Shown piece after piece: positions 1-8,543 of a stretch of DNA of 17,470 nucleotides; the stretch's first letter is position 1, and each line of letters opens with the position of its first letter. The translations under genes and the position numbers were made by a program. The notes below the pieces were generated by a model. That model made no database searches, was not told the DNA's origin, and worked only from the letters and a program-made list of their open reading frames with translations. Source of the DNA: Polaromonas sp. UBA5171 (lineage in GTDB: Bacteria > Pseudomonadota > Gammaproteobacteria > Burkholderiales > Burkholderiaceae_C); assembly GCA_002413395.1 (NCBI GenBank), contig DHWX01000094.1, positions 1 through 17,470 of the forward strand, given 5' to 3'.

Positions 1-79
1 ATATTAAAGTCTGTTTCTTGGTGAAAACAGCCAAAATTACCTTGTTGAGGGTTTATTTTTGAGGCGCGGCTCTAAGTAA

Positions 80-380
80 AGTTCATGCTCGGAGCTTGCC
101 GGTCCGAGGTGGCGCGATGGCTGCCCCAAGAGAACAACAATCACACCAGCCTGGCCGATTGGAAATATGGACTTGCTTGGGTGCCAGCAAAGGTTTAATC
201 TGCAATTGCCTGATTAATTCAGGCTTCAGCCAGGTAACCAACCCTGGCATAACTGGAAGCAATCACTTGCTCCCACCGCACTGCGAGACGAGTACTCTCT
301 CCTTTGCGAACCCCGACGGCATGGGTATAAACGCCCGCTGTCAACCCCGGTTAGTCAATCTGACCGGGGTTTTTTGTTTT
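80..380 (+). ncRNA. candidate structured small RNA or leader RNA, family unknown
   Basis: This gene-free stretch holds a series of local hairpins on the plus strand. They are 88-108 (6-bp stem ctcgga/tccgag), 173-190 (ttgct/agcaa), 208-224 (gcctga/tcaggc, 5-nt loop), 229-248 (gccagg/cctggc), 255-273 (7 bp with one bulged A), 315-342 (gacggc/gctgtc around an inner ggg/ccc) and the terminator stem at 343-371. Five of them fall in about 165 bases and end exactly at an intrinsic terminator, which suits an independent small RNA or a terminated leader. I could not match it to tmRNA, 4.5S RNA, RNase P RNA or common riboswitches. The 5' end and promoter are not defined. A weak resemblance around 84-108 to a 6S RNA segment was not enough to name it. 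Confidence 0.35.
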
Positions 381-382
381 TT
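343..382 (+). terminator. Rho-independent terminator
   Basis: A perfect 9-bp stem (aaccccggt at 343-351 with accggggtt at 363-371) closes an 11-nt loop. A T-rich tract follows: six T, one G, six T, through 382. It ends transcription entering from the left, either from the structured region here or from a gene beyond the window, and separates it from the DUF748 gene. Confidence 0.85.
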
Positions 383-445
383 GGAGGGTAGTTTTTTTCA
401 ATCAGGCATTGACCTTTCCGCCCGAGTGCTAAAAACTTGCTGTCC

Positions 446-3400
446 ATGTCAAACCATGAAAACGAATCAAAAAACGCGGGGTGGGGTTTTGCGCGATCGT
501 TTCCGGCCAAGGCAAATGCCATGCTCCGGTCGCGTCGCTGGCAACGCCGCGTGGCTTGGGCTGTCGGTGTCTGGTTGTTGCTGTGGGCGCTGGCCTATGT
601 CGCAGTGCCGCCCCTTTTGAAATGGCAACTTCAAAAAATCGCCTCTGAAAAATTTGGTCGACAGGTCACGCTGGGGCAGGTGGATTTCAAGCCGTGGTCG
701 CTGGAGCTCACTCTCAATGACCTGATGATTGCAAAAAACAGCGCGGCAGGACCGACAGGCAGCCCAGCGACAGCGCCCGGCAATGCACCGTCAGCAGCCC
801 AATTACCGCCCCAACTCAAAATCAAGCGTATCTATATAGATGCGGAACTTGAGTCCCTGCTGCGGCTGGCCCCGGTGGCAGACGCTATCCGTGTCGAGGA
901 GCCTGTGGTGTCCCTGACCCATCTGGGTGACGGGCGCTATGACATTGACGACATCCTGGACCGCCTCAAGACAAGCGGGGCGCAGCCCGCTGGCGATCCA
1001 CAGCGATTTTCCCTCTATAACCTGGTACTCAGCGGCGGGCAGTTCAACTTTATCGACCAGTCGGTTCACAAGACCTATGAGCTGCGCAACCTGAATGTCT
1101 CCGTGCCATTTTTAAGCAATCTTAAATCACAGCGTGAGATCAAAACTGCGCCCCATCTGTCCTTCACGCTCAATGGCAGCAGTTTTGACAGCGACGCCGT
1201 TGGGACCCCTTTTGCCCAGACTCACAAGAGCGATATCAACATCACGCTGCATGACCTTGACCTGGGTCCTTATCTGGCGTACTGGCCAGCGAGCCTGCCT
1301 TTCAGGCTGCAAGGCGCGGTGCTGCAGGCCGATGTCAAGGTAGCGTTTGAGCAGACGCCAGCCACCATGCTGAAGATTTCCGGAACGGTCACGGCGGACA
1401 AGGTCAGGCTGCTGGATACAAAACTCCCAAGCCCGGGTGCCGCGGCGTCAGTGCCAGGCCATGAGTTGCTGACGTTTGACCGCCTGAAGATCGCCATGGA
1501 CGACGTGCGCCCACTGGAGCAGATTGTCAAACTCTCTGCGGTGGAGCTCAACAAGCCCACGCTGTTCGTGAGCCGAGATCGGGCAGGGCAACTCAATCTG
1601 CTGTCATTGGGTACTCAATCTGCTTCGAAAAACATAGCGGTTAGCAATCGTCCGGCAATTATTACGGGTCAAAAAAACCCGGAATCGCTGGCGCAAGCGG
1701 CCGTTCAGCCTGCCAGCGCTCCGGCTTCCGTTGCCAAAGCTATTCCTCCATCACCCTGGAAAGTGCAGGTGGCCAAGGTGGCGGTGCATGGTGGTCGCGT
1801 CAACTGGCTGGATGAAACCCTGCCATCGCCGGCCCAGATCCGGCTGACGGACCTGGCGCTCAATGCCTCGGCGATTGCCATGCCGTTTACGGCTGGCGCG
1901 CCCTTGCAGTTCACCGGCTCGCTGGGACTGGACCCGCTGGTGGCCAGTGCACCGACGCGGGGTAAAGCCGTGGTCAAGGGCGCTCAGCCCGAGCGCCAGT
2001 CTGCGCCAGCGCTTATCAGTTTCAACGGCTCTGCAACCGACCAGGCGGTCCAGTTGACGGCCACGGTCGCGAACTGGCCGCTCAATATGGCTGAAAAATA
2101 TGTCGGCCAGTTTTTGCTGCCTGCGCTGAACGGCCAGCTTGACGCGCAGCTGGGCGTCAACTGGCAGGCCGCCACGGCAGACAAGCCGCAGGCGCTGCAA
2201 ATTACCGCGCCGCAAATTGCCGTGAGCGAGGTACAGCTGGCGCAAGGAAAAACCTCGCTGGTATCCGTCAAAAAGGTGGAGCTGACGGAGGTGGACATCG
2301 ATGTGCCGGGCCAGTCCTTCAAGGCTGCCAAAATGCAGCTGATCCAGCCCAAGGCCAGGGTCGAGCGCGACGCCGACAAGCGCTGGATGTATGAGCGCTG
2401 GCTGGTGGCCCATGGCCTCGCGAGTCCGCCGCCGGCCACTTCAAAAATCGACGCCAAAGCCAGCGTGCCGTCATGGGCAGTGGCAATCAACGACGTGTTT
2501 CTCGATGGCGGCGCCATGTCGTTTTCTGATAAGGCGGGCGCCAAGCCGGTGACGTTTGAGGTCACAGCCGCCAAGGCCCAACTGGGCGGGCTGGTGCTGG
2601 ACGACAGGCCTTCAGCCAAGGCGCAGGCCGCAAAACTCATGCCGTTGTCCGCCTCGCTGCGCCTGGCGACGGGGCGGTTTGAGCCCGGCAAGCTTGATTT
2701 CAAGGGCAGCCTGGGCCTGACGCCGCTGCAGGCAAAGGGCCAACTGGTGGCGAGCCGACTGCCGGTGCAGGCCTTCGAGCCTTACTTTGCCGGGGCACTC
2801 AATATCGAACTGTTGCGTGCCGACGCCAGCTTCAAGGGGCGGGTGGCTTACCGTCAGATGGCCGCCGGTCCGCAGGCCGAGGTGGCTGGAGACGTGGCAC
2901 TGGAAGAGTTCAAGGCCAACACCCTGGCACCCAGCGAAGACTTGCTGGCCTGGAAAACGCTGAATGTGCGCGGCCTGAACGTGGCGCTGAATCCCGCGAA
3001 AGCGACACGGGTGGATGTGAGGGAAACGGTGCTGACCGACTTTTTTGCGCGCGTTATCGTCATGCCCGATGGCCGCATCAACCTGCAGGATTTACTCAAA
3101 CCCGCCGCGCCAGCCGCAACGGTGGCGGCGTCGGCTTCATCCTCTTCAAGTGTGAATGCTGCTAAAACAATGGCTGGAGGCGCTCGTCCATCATCCAGCG
3201 AAAATGCCGTAAAAAACTCGCAAGATGCGACTACCTCAGCGCCACTTGCCGTGGTCAGTGGCAACGTCACGACATCGACAAACCCGGTGACGGCACCACC
3301 ACCCACCGGCCCGCAGCCCGTCGTTCACTTTGGCCCCATCAGCCTGATCAATGGCAAGGTTCAGTTCTCGGATCGCTTTATCAAACCCAACTATTCGGCC

Positions 3401-4531
3401 GAACTGAGCGAGCTGACCGGAAAGCTCAGTGCGTTTTCGTCGGTGGCACCCAGTACCACGGGCTCTGGCACGGCGAGCGCTCCCGCCATGGCCGACCTCG
3501 AACTGCGCGGCAAGGCCGAGGGTACGGCTTCGCTGGAGATTCTGGGCAAGCTCAATCCGCTGGCCAAACCGCTGGCGCTGAACATCACCGGCAAGGTGCG
3601 CGACCTGGAGTTGCCGCCGCTCTCGCCCTATGCCGTCAAATACTCGGGCTATGGCATTGAACGCGGCAAACTCAGCGTTGATGTGAATTACGTGGTCTTG
3701 CCCGACGGCAGGCTCACCGCCAGCAACAAGCTGGTCCTGAACCAGCTCAGCTTTGGCGACAAGGTGCCAGGCTCGACGGCCAGCCTGCCAGTCAAGCTGG
3801 CGGTCGCCTTGCTGGCCGACCGCAACGGCGTGATTAACCTTGACCTGCCCATCAGCGGCTCGCTGAACGATCCCCAGTTCAGCCTCGGGCCCATCATCAT
3901 CAAGGTGATTCTCAACGTCATCGGCAAGGCCATCACCGCGCCGTTCAGTCTGCTCGCCCATGCGCTGGGTGGCGGCGGTGAAGAGCTGAGCATGGTCGGC
4001 TTTCCGGCGGGCAGCGCGCAACTCTCGGCCGAGGCGAAAGCCGGACTTGACAAGGTGGCCAGGGCGATGCTCGAACGCCCTGCGCTCAGGCTCACGGTGG
4101 TCGGCGCCAGCAGCCTGGAAACCGAGCGCGAGGGCTTCAAGCGTGAGCGCCTTGACGAACTGGTGCGCGCCGAGAAGCGCCGCCAGATGGTCAAGGCAGG
4201 CATCAAAGCGGATGCGGTGAGTGTCAGCCCCGCCGAATATCCGGCGCTGCTCAAGGAAGTCTATCAACGCGCCGACATCCCGAAGCCGCGCAACCTGATT
4301 GGCCTGACCAAAGACCAGCCCGTGCCTGACATGGAAAAGCTGCTGCTGGCCAGCATCAAGGTCAGCGATGACGCCATGCGTGAGCTGGCGGTGCAGCGCG
4401 GCATGGCAGTCAAGGATTACCTGGCAGCGCGTGATTTGCCGTCCGACAGGCTCTTTCTGGGGGCCGTCAAAGCGGTGCCACCCGAGGCCAAATGGACACC
4501 GCGTGCAGAACTTAATTTGGCAATGCCTTAA
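446..4531 (+). CDS. DUF748 (AsmA-like) envelope protein
   Basis: A very large protein (1361 aa from this ATG) of the DUF748 family, related to AsmA/TamB-like envelope proteins. A basic stretch is followed by one membrane segment at about residues 35-57, so the bulk should be periplasmic. Four copies of a family-like motif (hydrophobic-x-F/W-x-D, then a Leu-rich beta pattern) start near residues 200, 452, 691 and 972. A Ser/Ala/Thr-rich linker lies around 890-960. The C-terminus from about 1182 resembles an OmpA-type fold (GFPAGSAQLS, then a helix-rich part). Start choice is uncertain: TTG at 437 and ATG at 446 lack a clear ribosome site, while ATG at 521 has AAGG eight bases upstream and still keeps the membrane segment. 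AsmA-like relatives are linked to outer-membrane lipid transport; a role here is inference. Confidence 0.85.
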   Translation: MSNHENESKNAGWGFARSFPAKANAMLRSRRWQRRVAWAVGVWLLLWALAYVAVPPLLKWQLQKIASEKFGRQVTLGQVDFKPWSLELTLNDLMIAKNSAAGPTGSPATAPGNAPSAAQLPPQLKIKRIYIDAELESLLRLAPVADAIRVEEPVVSLTHLGDGRYDIDDILDRLKTSGAQPAGDPQRFSLYNLVLSGGQFNFIDQSVHKTYELRNLNVSVPFLSNLKSQREIKTAPHLSFTLNGSSFDSDAVGTPFAQTHKSDINITLHDLDLGPYLAYWPASLPFRLQGAVLQADVKVAFEQTPATMLKISGTVTADKVRLLDTKLPSPGAAASVPGHELLTFDRLKIAMDDVRPLEQIVKLSAVELNKPTLFVSRDRAGQLNLLSLGTQSASKNIAVSNRPAIITGQKNPESLAQAAVQPASAPASVAKAIPPSPWKVQVAKVAVHGGRVNWLDETLPSPAQIRLTDLALNASAIAMPFTAGAPLQFTGSLGLDPLVASAPTRGKAVVKGAQPERQSAPALISFNGSATDQAVQLTATVANWPLNMAEKYVGQFLLPALNGQLDAQLGVNWQAATADKPQALQITAPQIAVSEVQLAQGKTSLVSVKKVELTEVDIDVPGQSFKAAKMQLIQPKARVERDADKRWMYERWLVAHGLASPPPATSKIDAKASVPSWAVAINDVFLDGGAMSFSDKAGAKPVTFEVTAAKAQLGGLVLDDRPSAKAQAAKLMPLSASLRLATGRFEPGKLDFKGSLGLTPLQAKGQLVASRLPVQAFEPYFAGALNIELLRADASFKGRVAYRQMAAGPQAEVAGDVALEEFKANTLAPSEDLLAWKTLNVRGLNVALNPAKATRVDVRETVLTDFFARVIVMPDGRINLQDLLKPAAPAATVAASASSSSSVNAAKTMAGGARPSSSENAVKNSQDATTSAPLAVVSGNVTTSTNPVTAPPPTGPQPVVHFGPISLINGKVQFSDRFIKPNYSAELSELTGKLSAFSSVAPSTTGSGTASAPAMADLELRGKAEGTASLEILGKLNPLAKPLALNITGKVRDLELPPLSPYAVKYSGYGIERGKLSVDVNYVVLPDGRLTASNKLVLNQLSFGDKVPGSTASLPVKLAVALLADRNGVINLDLPISGSLNDPQFSLGPIIIKVILNVIGKAITAPFSLLAHALGGGGEELSMVGFPAGSAQLSAEAKAGLDKVARAMLERPALRLTVVGASSLETEREGFKRERLDELVRAEKRRQMVKAGIKADAVSVSPAEYPALLKEVYQRADIPKPRNLIGLTKDQPVPDMEKLLLASIKVSDDAMRELAVQRGMAVKDYLAARDLPSDRLFLGAVKAVPPEAKWTPRAELNLAMP

Positions 4532-4750
4532 AAACAGCGAAAATACCGGGATTGCTTTATTTTTGTAAGGCTGAGGGTGCCAGGCCTTGCGAGCCGTGAC
4601 CTGAATTTTTTTACCGCTGAGCGTTCGCTGTTTATCGCCCCATTCTTCGTCCCCGCCGCAGGTGCCGGCAGGTGTGTGAGTCCCGGGGCCCCGAATGCCC
4701 ATGTTCAGCATGCCGCCCAGTATTTTTTCGAACTGATTGCCATTATTTTT

Positions 4751-7630
4751 ATGCTGCGCTTTCCCCTCCCCAAATTGAGCAAATCTTCCCAGGCTGAAAT
4801 CACTTCGGCCGGTGCCTCCACCGTGAAAACCGGTCCGGCCAAAAGCACCGAGGCCCATCCGCTGGACGGACTGACGGGCGGCGCATTTTCAGCGCCCACC
4901 TCGGGTGAGCGTGCCGCGCGCATTCGCCAGTGGCTGGCCACCGGGCCCACGGCAGAGCAGATGGCCGAGGTTTTCAAGGATCTGGCCAATCGCGACAAGG
5001 GCGCAGCCAAGCCGCTGAAGGAAAAACTCGACGAGATCAAGCGTGCCAAGGGGCAGGAAGCCGTCGCTGCCGAATGGGCGGTCAAGGCGCAGGCCTTGCT
5101 GGCTTTGCCCAAGCTCAACCTGGCCGATGCGCTGGCCTGGCAGCGCGATGCCGCCAAGGCCGGAGCGCCGTTGTCGAAGGAGCCGCTGGCCAGCCTGAAA
5201 GTGCAACTGGCTGAGCGCGTGAAAACTATTGAAGACCTGCAGCACCGCACTCAGGTGCAGCGCGAAGCTGCCGTGCTGATCGCGCAGCGCCTTGAGGTGT
5301 TGTCCATCAAGCCATGGCGCGATGCCGAGGCGGCGCTTGAAACCCTGCGCGCTGATGTGGCGCACTGGCAGGCCCAGGCCAGCGAGATTGCCGAGGATGC
5401 CAACTGGGCCAGCGTCGATGTCAAATTTCCGCCATTGCTCGACGCCTCCCGCAGCCAGTTGCTGGCGGTCTGGGACGCATTCCAGGGCGCGTTGGCCATG
5501 GCCGTTAAAGCGGCTGACGATGCCGCCGCCCCCTTGCCCGCGGTGCCAGTGTGGGCCGACGAACTGCGCATGCTGCGCGGCGGCATGGCAGCGCCAGATG
5601 GCGAGAGCACTGGCGAACAGCCCGCGCGAGCGCCCAAGGTCAAGATCGACCCCGCGCTGCTGAAGGAAATGCGCGAAAAGGCGGCGGTCATTGTGCAGAC
5701 GGCGCTGGAAAAACTGGAGCATGAAGTCACCGAAGGCCACGGCAAGGCCACTCCCAAGGTGGCCGCCGAGTTGCGCCATGTGCTCAAGGAGCACATCCGC
5801 CACATCGACAGCACGCTTGAAGCGGCGGCCCACGCTGCCCTGACCGCTGCAGGCGAGCTTGAAGGCTGGCAACGCTGGCGCGCCGACCAGATTCGCGATG
5901 AGCTGGTGGTCAAAGCCGAAGCGCTGGTGGCGCACCCGATGGGCGGGCGCAAGCAGCAGGAAACGCTGCGCGTGATGCGCGAGCAGTGGAAGACCAGCGA
6001 CCAGGGCGGCACCCCTAACCACGCCCTGTGGAAGCGTTTTGACGATGCCTGCAACGAAGCTCACAAGGTGGTTGAAGCGTGGCTCGAAAAGGTCAAGGAG
6101 CAGACCGAAGCCGTCAAGGCTGAGCGGCGCGTCCTGATTGATGAAGTGCTGGCGTGGACCGCAGAAAATCAGGGAAACACCGACTGGAAGCACCACATTC
6201 GCAGCTTGAACGGTTTTGTCGGGAAATGGACGGCGGCCGGGCACTTGGGCGAAAAAGCCTTTGCTGAAATCCAGCCGGTCTGGAAAGCTGCGATGGATGC
6301 GGCCGATGCCGCGCTGAAGGCAGCGCGTGCCGATAGCCTGGCGCGCCGCAAGGCCATGATTGAAGAAGCGCAGGTGCTGGGTGCTGAGCCGCAATTGCGC
6401 ATTGACGCGGTCAAGTCGCTGCAACAGCGCTGGCAGCACGAGGCGCAGAGCGTGCCGATTGAGCGCAAGCAGGAGCAAAAGCTCTGGGACGCATTTCGCA
6501 AGCCGATTGACGACGCGTTTCAGCGCAAAACCGCCGAGCGCGAAAAAGCCGCGGCCGCGCTGGGTGAATACGACCGCCTTGTGCTTGAAGCCGCCAAAGC
6601 GGTTGAGGCCGCAACCGCCAGCGGTGATGTGCAAAAAATCCATGCGGCAGCCAAGGCGCTGGAGGCCATTGTTCGCGGGCAGGTGCCTGCGGTGGCGGCC
6701 GTGGAAACTGTTGAGTCAGCGCCAATTCCTGAACAAAATAAGGCGCCAGGCAACGAACCAACCGCGCAATCAGCGACAGAAAAAATAGCAGATGAGACGC
6801 CTGCCACAGCGGCGGCTGCCACCGATGCGGCGGCTGCGGCTGAATCGGTTGAAGCTGCCGAACCGGCGCCAGCGGCGGCCGAACCGGTGCCAGCGCCCAA
6901 ACCGGCCGCCAAGCCGGTCGTGGCCAGGCGTGGCGACGACCGCCCGGGCATGCGCAAAGCCGAACCCGTGGCCGCAGGCCGTGGCGGAAAATTTGGCGAC
7001 CGCAAAGATTCGCGCCCTGGCAGCAAGCCCGGTGGCCCGCGCTCCAGCACCGACAACAAGTTTGAGCCTTACCGTCCCGAGCGCAGCGAGCGCGACAGCC
7101 GCGGTGCCAGCGACAACCGGGGTGATCGTTTCAATGAACGTCCAGCCTTTGAAGAGCGTGGCCCGCGTCTGGGTGATGCCGCGTTCCGTGCCCAGCGCGA
7201 AGCTTTTGACGCGGCCAACCAGGCCCTGAAAAAGCTCGCCGTGCAGGCCCATGGTGAAGTGCTGACGCATTTGCTCAGCGCCTGGGAAAAGCGCGATCCG
7301 GCCCAACTCCCGGGCGTGCAGGAACTTGGCAAACTGGTCACGCCCGCAGTGCGCGGCAGTTGGGTGCAGGCGCTCGGCACGCCTTCGGCCAAGGATGCCG
7401 CCCAGGCTCCCGAGGCGCTGCTGCGCCTGGAAATCGCTGCCGAGCTGCCTACGCCCGCCGAGCAACTCAGTGCCCGCCGCATGCTGCAACTGCAACTGCT
7501 GACCCGGCGCAATGCGCCTGCGCCGCTGGAGACCTGGGGTCAGGATACCGCCAAGGTACTGGCCGCCGATTTTGACGCTGGCAACGCCCGACGCGTGCAA
7601 AACGCGCTGAAAGTGCTGCTCAAACGCTAG
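4751..7630 (+). CDS. DUF349 domain-containing protein
   Basis: A predicted cytoplasmic, helix-rich protein of 959 aa. DUF349-type repeats are seen around residues 406-445, 483-530 and 548-600; the first and third contain an LW-x-x-F-x-x-x-x-(D/E)-x-A-type core. Long charged, coiled-coil-like helices fill the first 400 residues. Residues about 647-720 are Ala/Pro/Glu-rich, and about 720-800 are rich in Arg, Gly, Asp and Ser, so both are probably disordered. A conserved-looking helical C-terminus follows. The frame is open back to a GTG at 4577, but that extension has no family character, and MLRFPLPKL at 4751 looks like the natural start. No Shine-Dalgarno is visible there. A CATTAT at 4741-4746 could make the message nearly leaderless, but this is weak. 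The function of DUF349 proteins is not established. Confidence 0.85.
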   Translation: MLRFPLPKLSKSSQAEITSAGASTVKTGPAKSTEAHPLDGLTGGAFSAPTSGERAARIRQWLATGPTAEQMAEVFKDLANRDKGAAKPLKEKLDEIKRAKGQEAVAAEWAVKAQALLALPKLNLADALAWQRDAAKAGAPLSKEPLASLKVQLAERVKTIEDLQHRTQVQREAAVLIAQRLEVLSIKPWRDAEAALETLRADVAHWQAQASEIAEDANWASVDVKFPPLLDASRSQLLAVWDAFQGALAMAVKAADDAAAPLPAVPVWADELRMLRGGMAAPDGESTGEQPARAPKVKIDPALLKEMREKAAVIVQTALEKLEHEVTEGHGKATPKVAAELRHVLKEHIRHIDSTLEAAAHAALTAAGELEGWQRWRADQIRDELVVKAEALVAHPMGGRKQQETLRVMREQWKTSDQGGTPNHALWKRFDDACNEAHKVVEAWLEKVKEQTEAVKAERRVLIDEVLAWTAENQGNTDWKHHIRSLNGFVGKWTAAGHLGEKAFAEIQPVWKAAMDAADAALKAARADSLARRKAMIEEAQVLGAEPQLRIDAVKSLQQRWQHEAQSVPIERKQEQKLWDAFRKPIDDAFQRKTAEREKAAAALGEYDRLVLEAAKAVEAATASGDVQKIHAAAKALEAIVRGQVPAVAAVETVESAPIPEQNKAPGNEPTAQSATEKIADETPATAAAATDAAAAAESVEAAEPAPAAAEPVPAPKPAAKPVVARRGDDRPGMRKAEPVAAGRGGKFGDRKDSRPGSKPGGPRSSTDNKFEPYRPERSERDSRGASDNRGDRFNERPAFEERGPRLGDAAFRAQREAFDAANQALKKLAVQAHGEVLTHLLSAWEKRDPAQLPGVQELGKLVTPAVRGSWVQALGTPSAKDAAQAPEALLRLEIAAELPTPAEQLSARRMLQLQLLTRRNAPAPLETWGQDTAKVLAADFDAGNARRVQNALKVLLKR
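6857..6895 (+). repeat. short imperfect tandem repeat inside the DUF349 gene
   Basis: Two 18-bp copies with one mismatch (gccgaaccggcgccagcg at 6857-6874 and a copy with T for C at 6878-6895) recur with a 21-bp period. They encode the Ala/Pro/Glu-rich linker (AEPAPAA, AEPVPAP). This is likely slippage within low-complexity coding sequence. Confidence 0.6.
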
Positions 7631-7667
7631 TCAGGCGCTGCCAGGCAGTTGTTGGGCCACGACGGGA

Positions 7668-7692
7668 GCCATTGCGCCAGCGCAGCAATGGC
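7668..7692. terminator. possible bidirectional hairpin between convergent genes
   Basis: An 8-bp perfect inverted repeat (gccattgc at 7668-7675 with gcaatggc at 7685-7692, 9-nt loop) sits in the 88-base gap between the converging DUF349 gene and the minus-strand hydrolase. Its place suits a shared transcription stop. There is no T tract on either side, so intrinsic termination is unproven. Confidence 0.3.
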
Positions 7693-7718
7693 CTGCGTCC
7701 AGCGCTGCGTTGCAAAAG

Positions 7719-8543
7719 TCAGTGGCTCTTGAGGAAGTCGCGAAGCGCAAACAGCGTTCCGTCCGGTGCCTCGGTCATCTGGTGATGCCCGACCGGCAGG
7801 CTGGCGACCTGCACGCTCTTGCCCGCGTTGCGGGCTGTGGTGATCAGCCCTTGCGCGGCTTTGGGCGGCGTCATCTGGTCTTGCACGCCCAGTACAAACA
7901 GCACCGGGCAGGTGATCGCTTGAATGGCCGTTTCGCCATTCGCATAGCTGTCGCAGGCCTTGAAGCCGCGATGAAACACATTGATGTCCGGGTTGCTGGC
8001 CAGCACGCGGCGGCCCAGCGCCATGCCGAGGCCATAGACCCAGGTGCCCGCGCCCAGCGCCGAGGGCGGCGGAGCCAGCGTGCTGCGCGAGAACACGTTG
8101 ATCATGGTGAGTGCCTTCATCGGTTCATTCAGCGAGGCATCGAGCAGCGCTGGCGACACTTTCATCGGAAAGGCGATGCCAACCAGCGCCAGGTGGCTGA
8201 CGCGGTCTTTCAGCCGGGCGGCGGCTTCCAGCGCAATCAGCGCGCCCCAGCTATGCCCGACCAGCGCGGCATGTGGCACACCCGCCGCATCGAGCAGCGC
8301 GGCGATGAAGTCTGCCGCTTCTTCCACGCTGGATGGCGCCTCGCCCGCGCTACGGCAGTGGCCCGGCAGATCAACCGCGAGCACATTCCAGCCGTGGTGG
8401 GCCAGGTAGCGGCTCTGCAAAATCCAGACGCTGTGGTCATTGAGCACACCGTGAATGAAAACCACAGTGGGCTGCGCGGCAGCCAAGGGCTTGCCGCCGG
8501 TGTAGCAGTAGGTTTTGTGGCCGTTAACGGTGAGTTCCATCAT
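7719..8543 (-). CDS. alpha/beta hydrolase, coupled to metY
   Basis: A 274-aa alpha/beta-hydrolase-fold protein. The fold signature is plain: HG loop at FIHGVLNDHS (residues 29-38), nucleophile elbow GHSWG with Ser98, probable acid Asp222 in GVQDQMTP, and catalytic His253 in VGHHQM. There is no signal peptide, so it should be cytoplasmic. Its ATG overlaps the TGA of metY as ATGA (8540-8543), and a second Met follows at once. This indicates translational coupling and a shared transcript. The substrate cannot be read from the sequence. Fellow hydrolases include esterases, lactonases and haloperoxidase-like enzymes. The homoserine O-acyltransferases that would serve MetY belong to the same superfamily but are longer, so I do not call it one. 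Fold assignment is very secure, the role is unknown. Confidence 0.88.
   Translation of the reverse strand: MMELTVNGHKTYCYTGGKPLAAAQPTVVFIHGVLNDHSVWILQSRYLAHHGWNVLAVDLPGHCRSAGEAPSSVEEAADFIAALLDAAGVPHAALVGHSWGALIALEAAARLKDRVSHLALVGIAFPMKVSPALLDASLNEPMKALTMINVFSRSTLAPPPSALGAGTWVYGLGMALGRRVLASNPDINVFHRGFKACDSYANGETAIQAITCPVLFVLGVQDQMTPPKAAQGLITTARNAGKSVQVASLPVGHHQMTEAPDGTLFALRDFLKSH

Noticed and set aside
80..342. tmRNA, 6S RNA, 4.5S RNA, RNase P RNA or a common riboswitch
   Set aside because: I looked for conserved segments such as the tmRNA TTCGA arm, the 4.5S core, the RNase P GAGGAAAGTCC element and TPP, cobalamin and SAH boxes. Only weak partial likeness was found.
96..620. 174-codon plus-strand frame through the leader region
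   Set aside because: It reads through the terminator hairpin and the start of DUF748, with no protein-like composition.
4577..4750. N-terminal extension of the DUF349 protein
   Set aside because: The 58 extra residues from a GTG look like translated spacer; ATG at 4751 gives the natural N-terminus.
3236..4858. 540-codon minus-strand open frame across the DUF748 gene
   Set aside because: It is antisense to a well-supported gene, has no family-like motifs, and such long frames are expected in GC-rich DNA.
4889..6643. 584-codon minus-strand open frame across the DUF349 gene
   Set aside because: It mirrors the codon pattern of the plus-strand gene. The sequence is Leu/Arg/Gln/His-rich with no recognisable domain.
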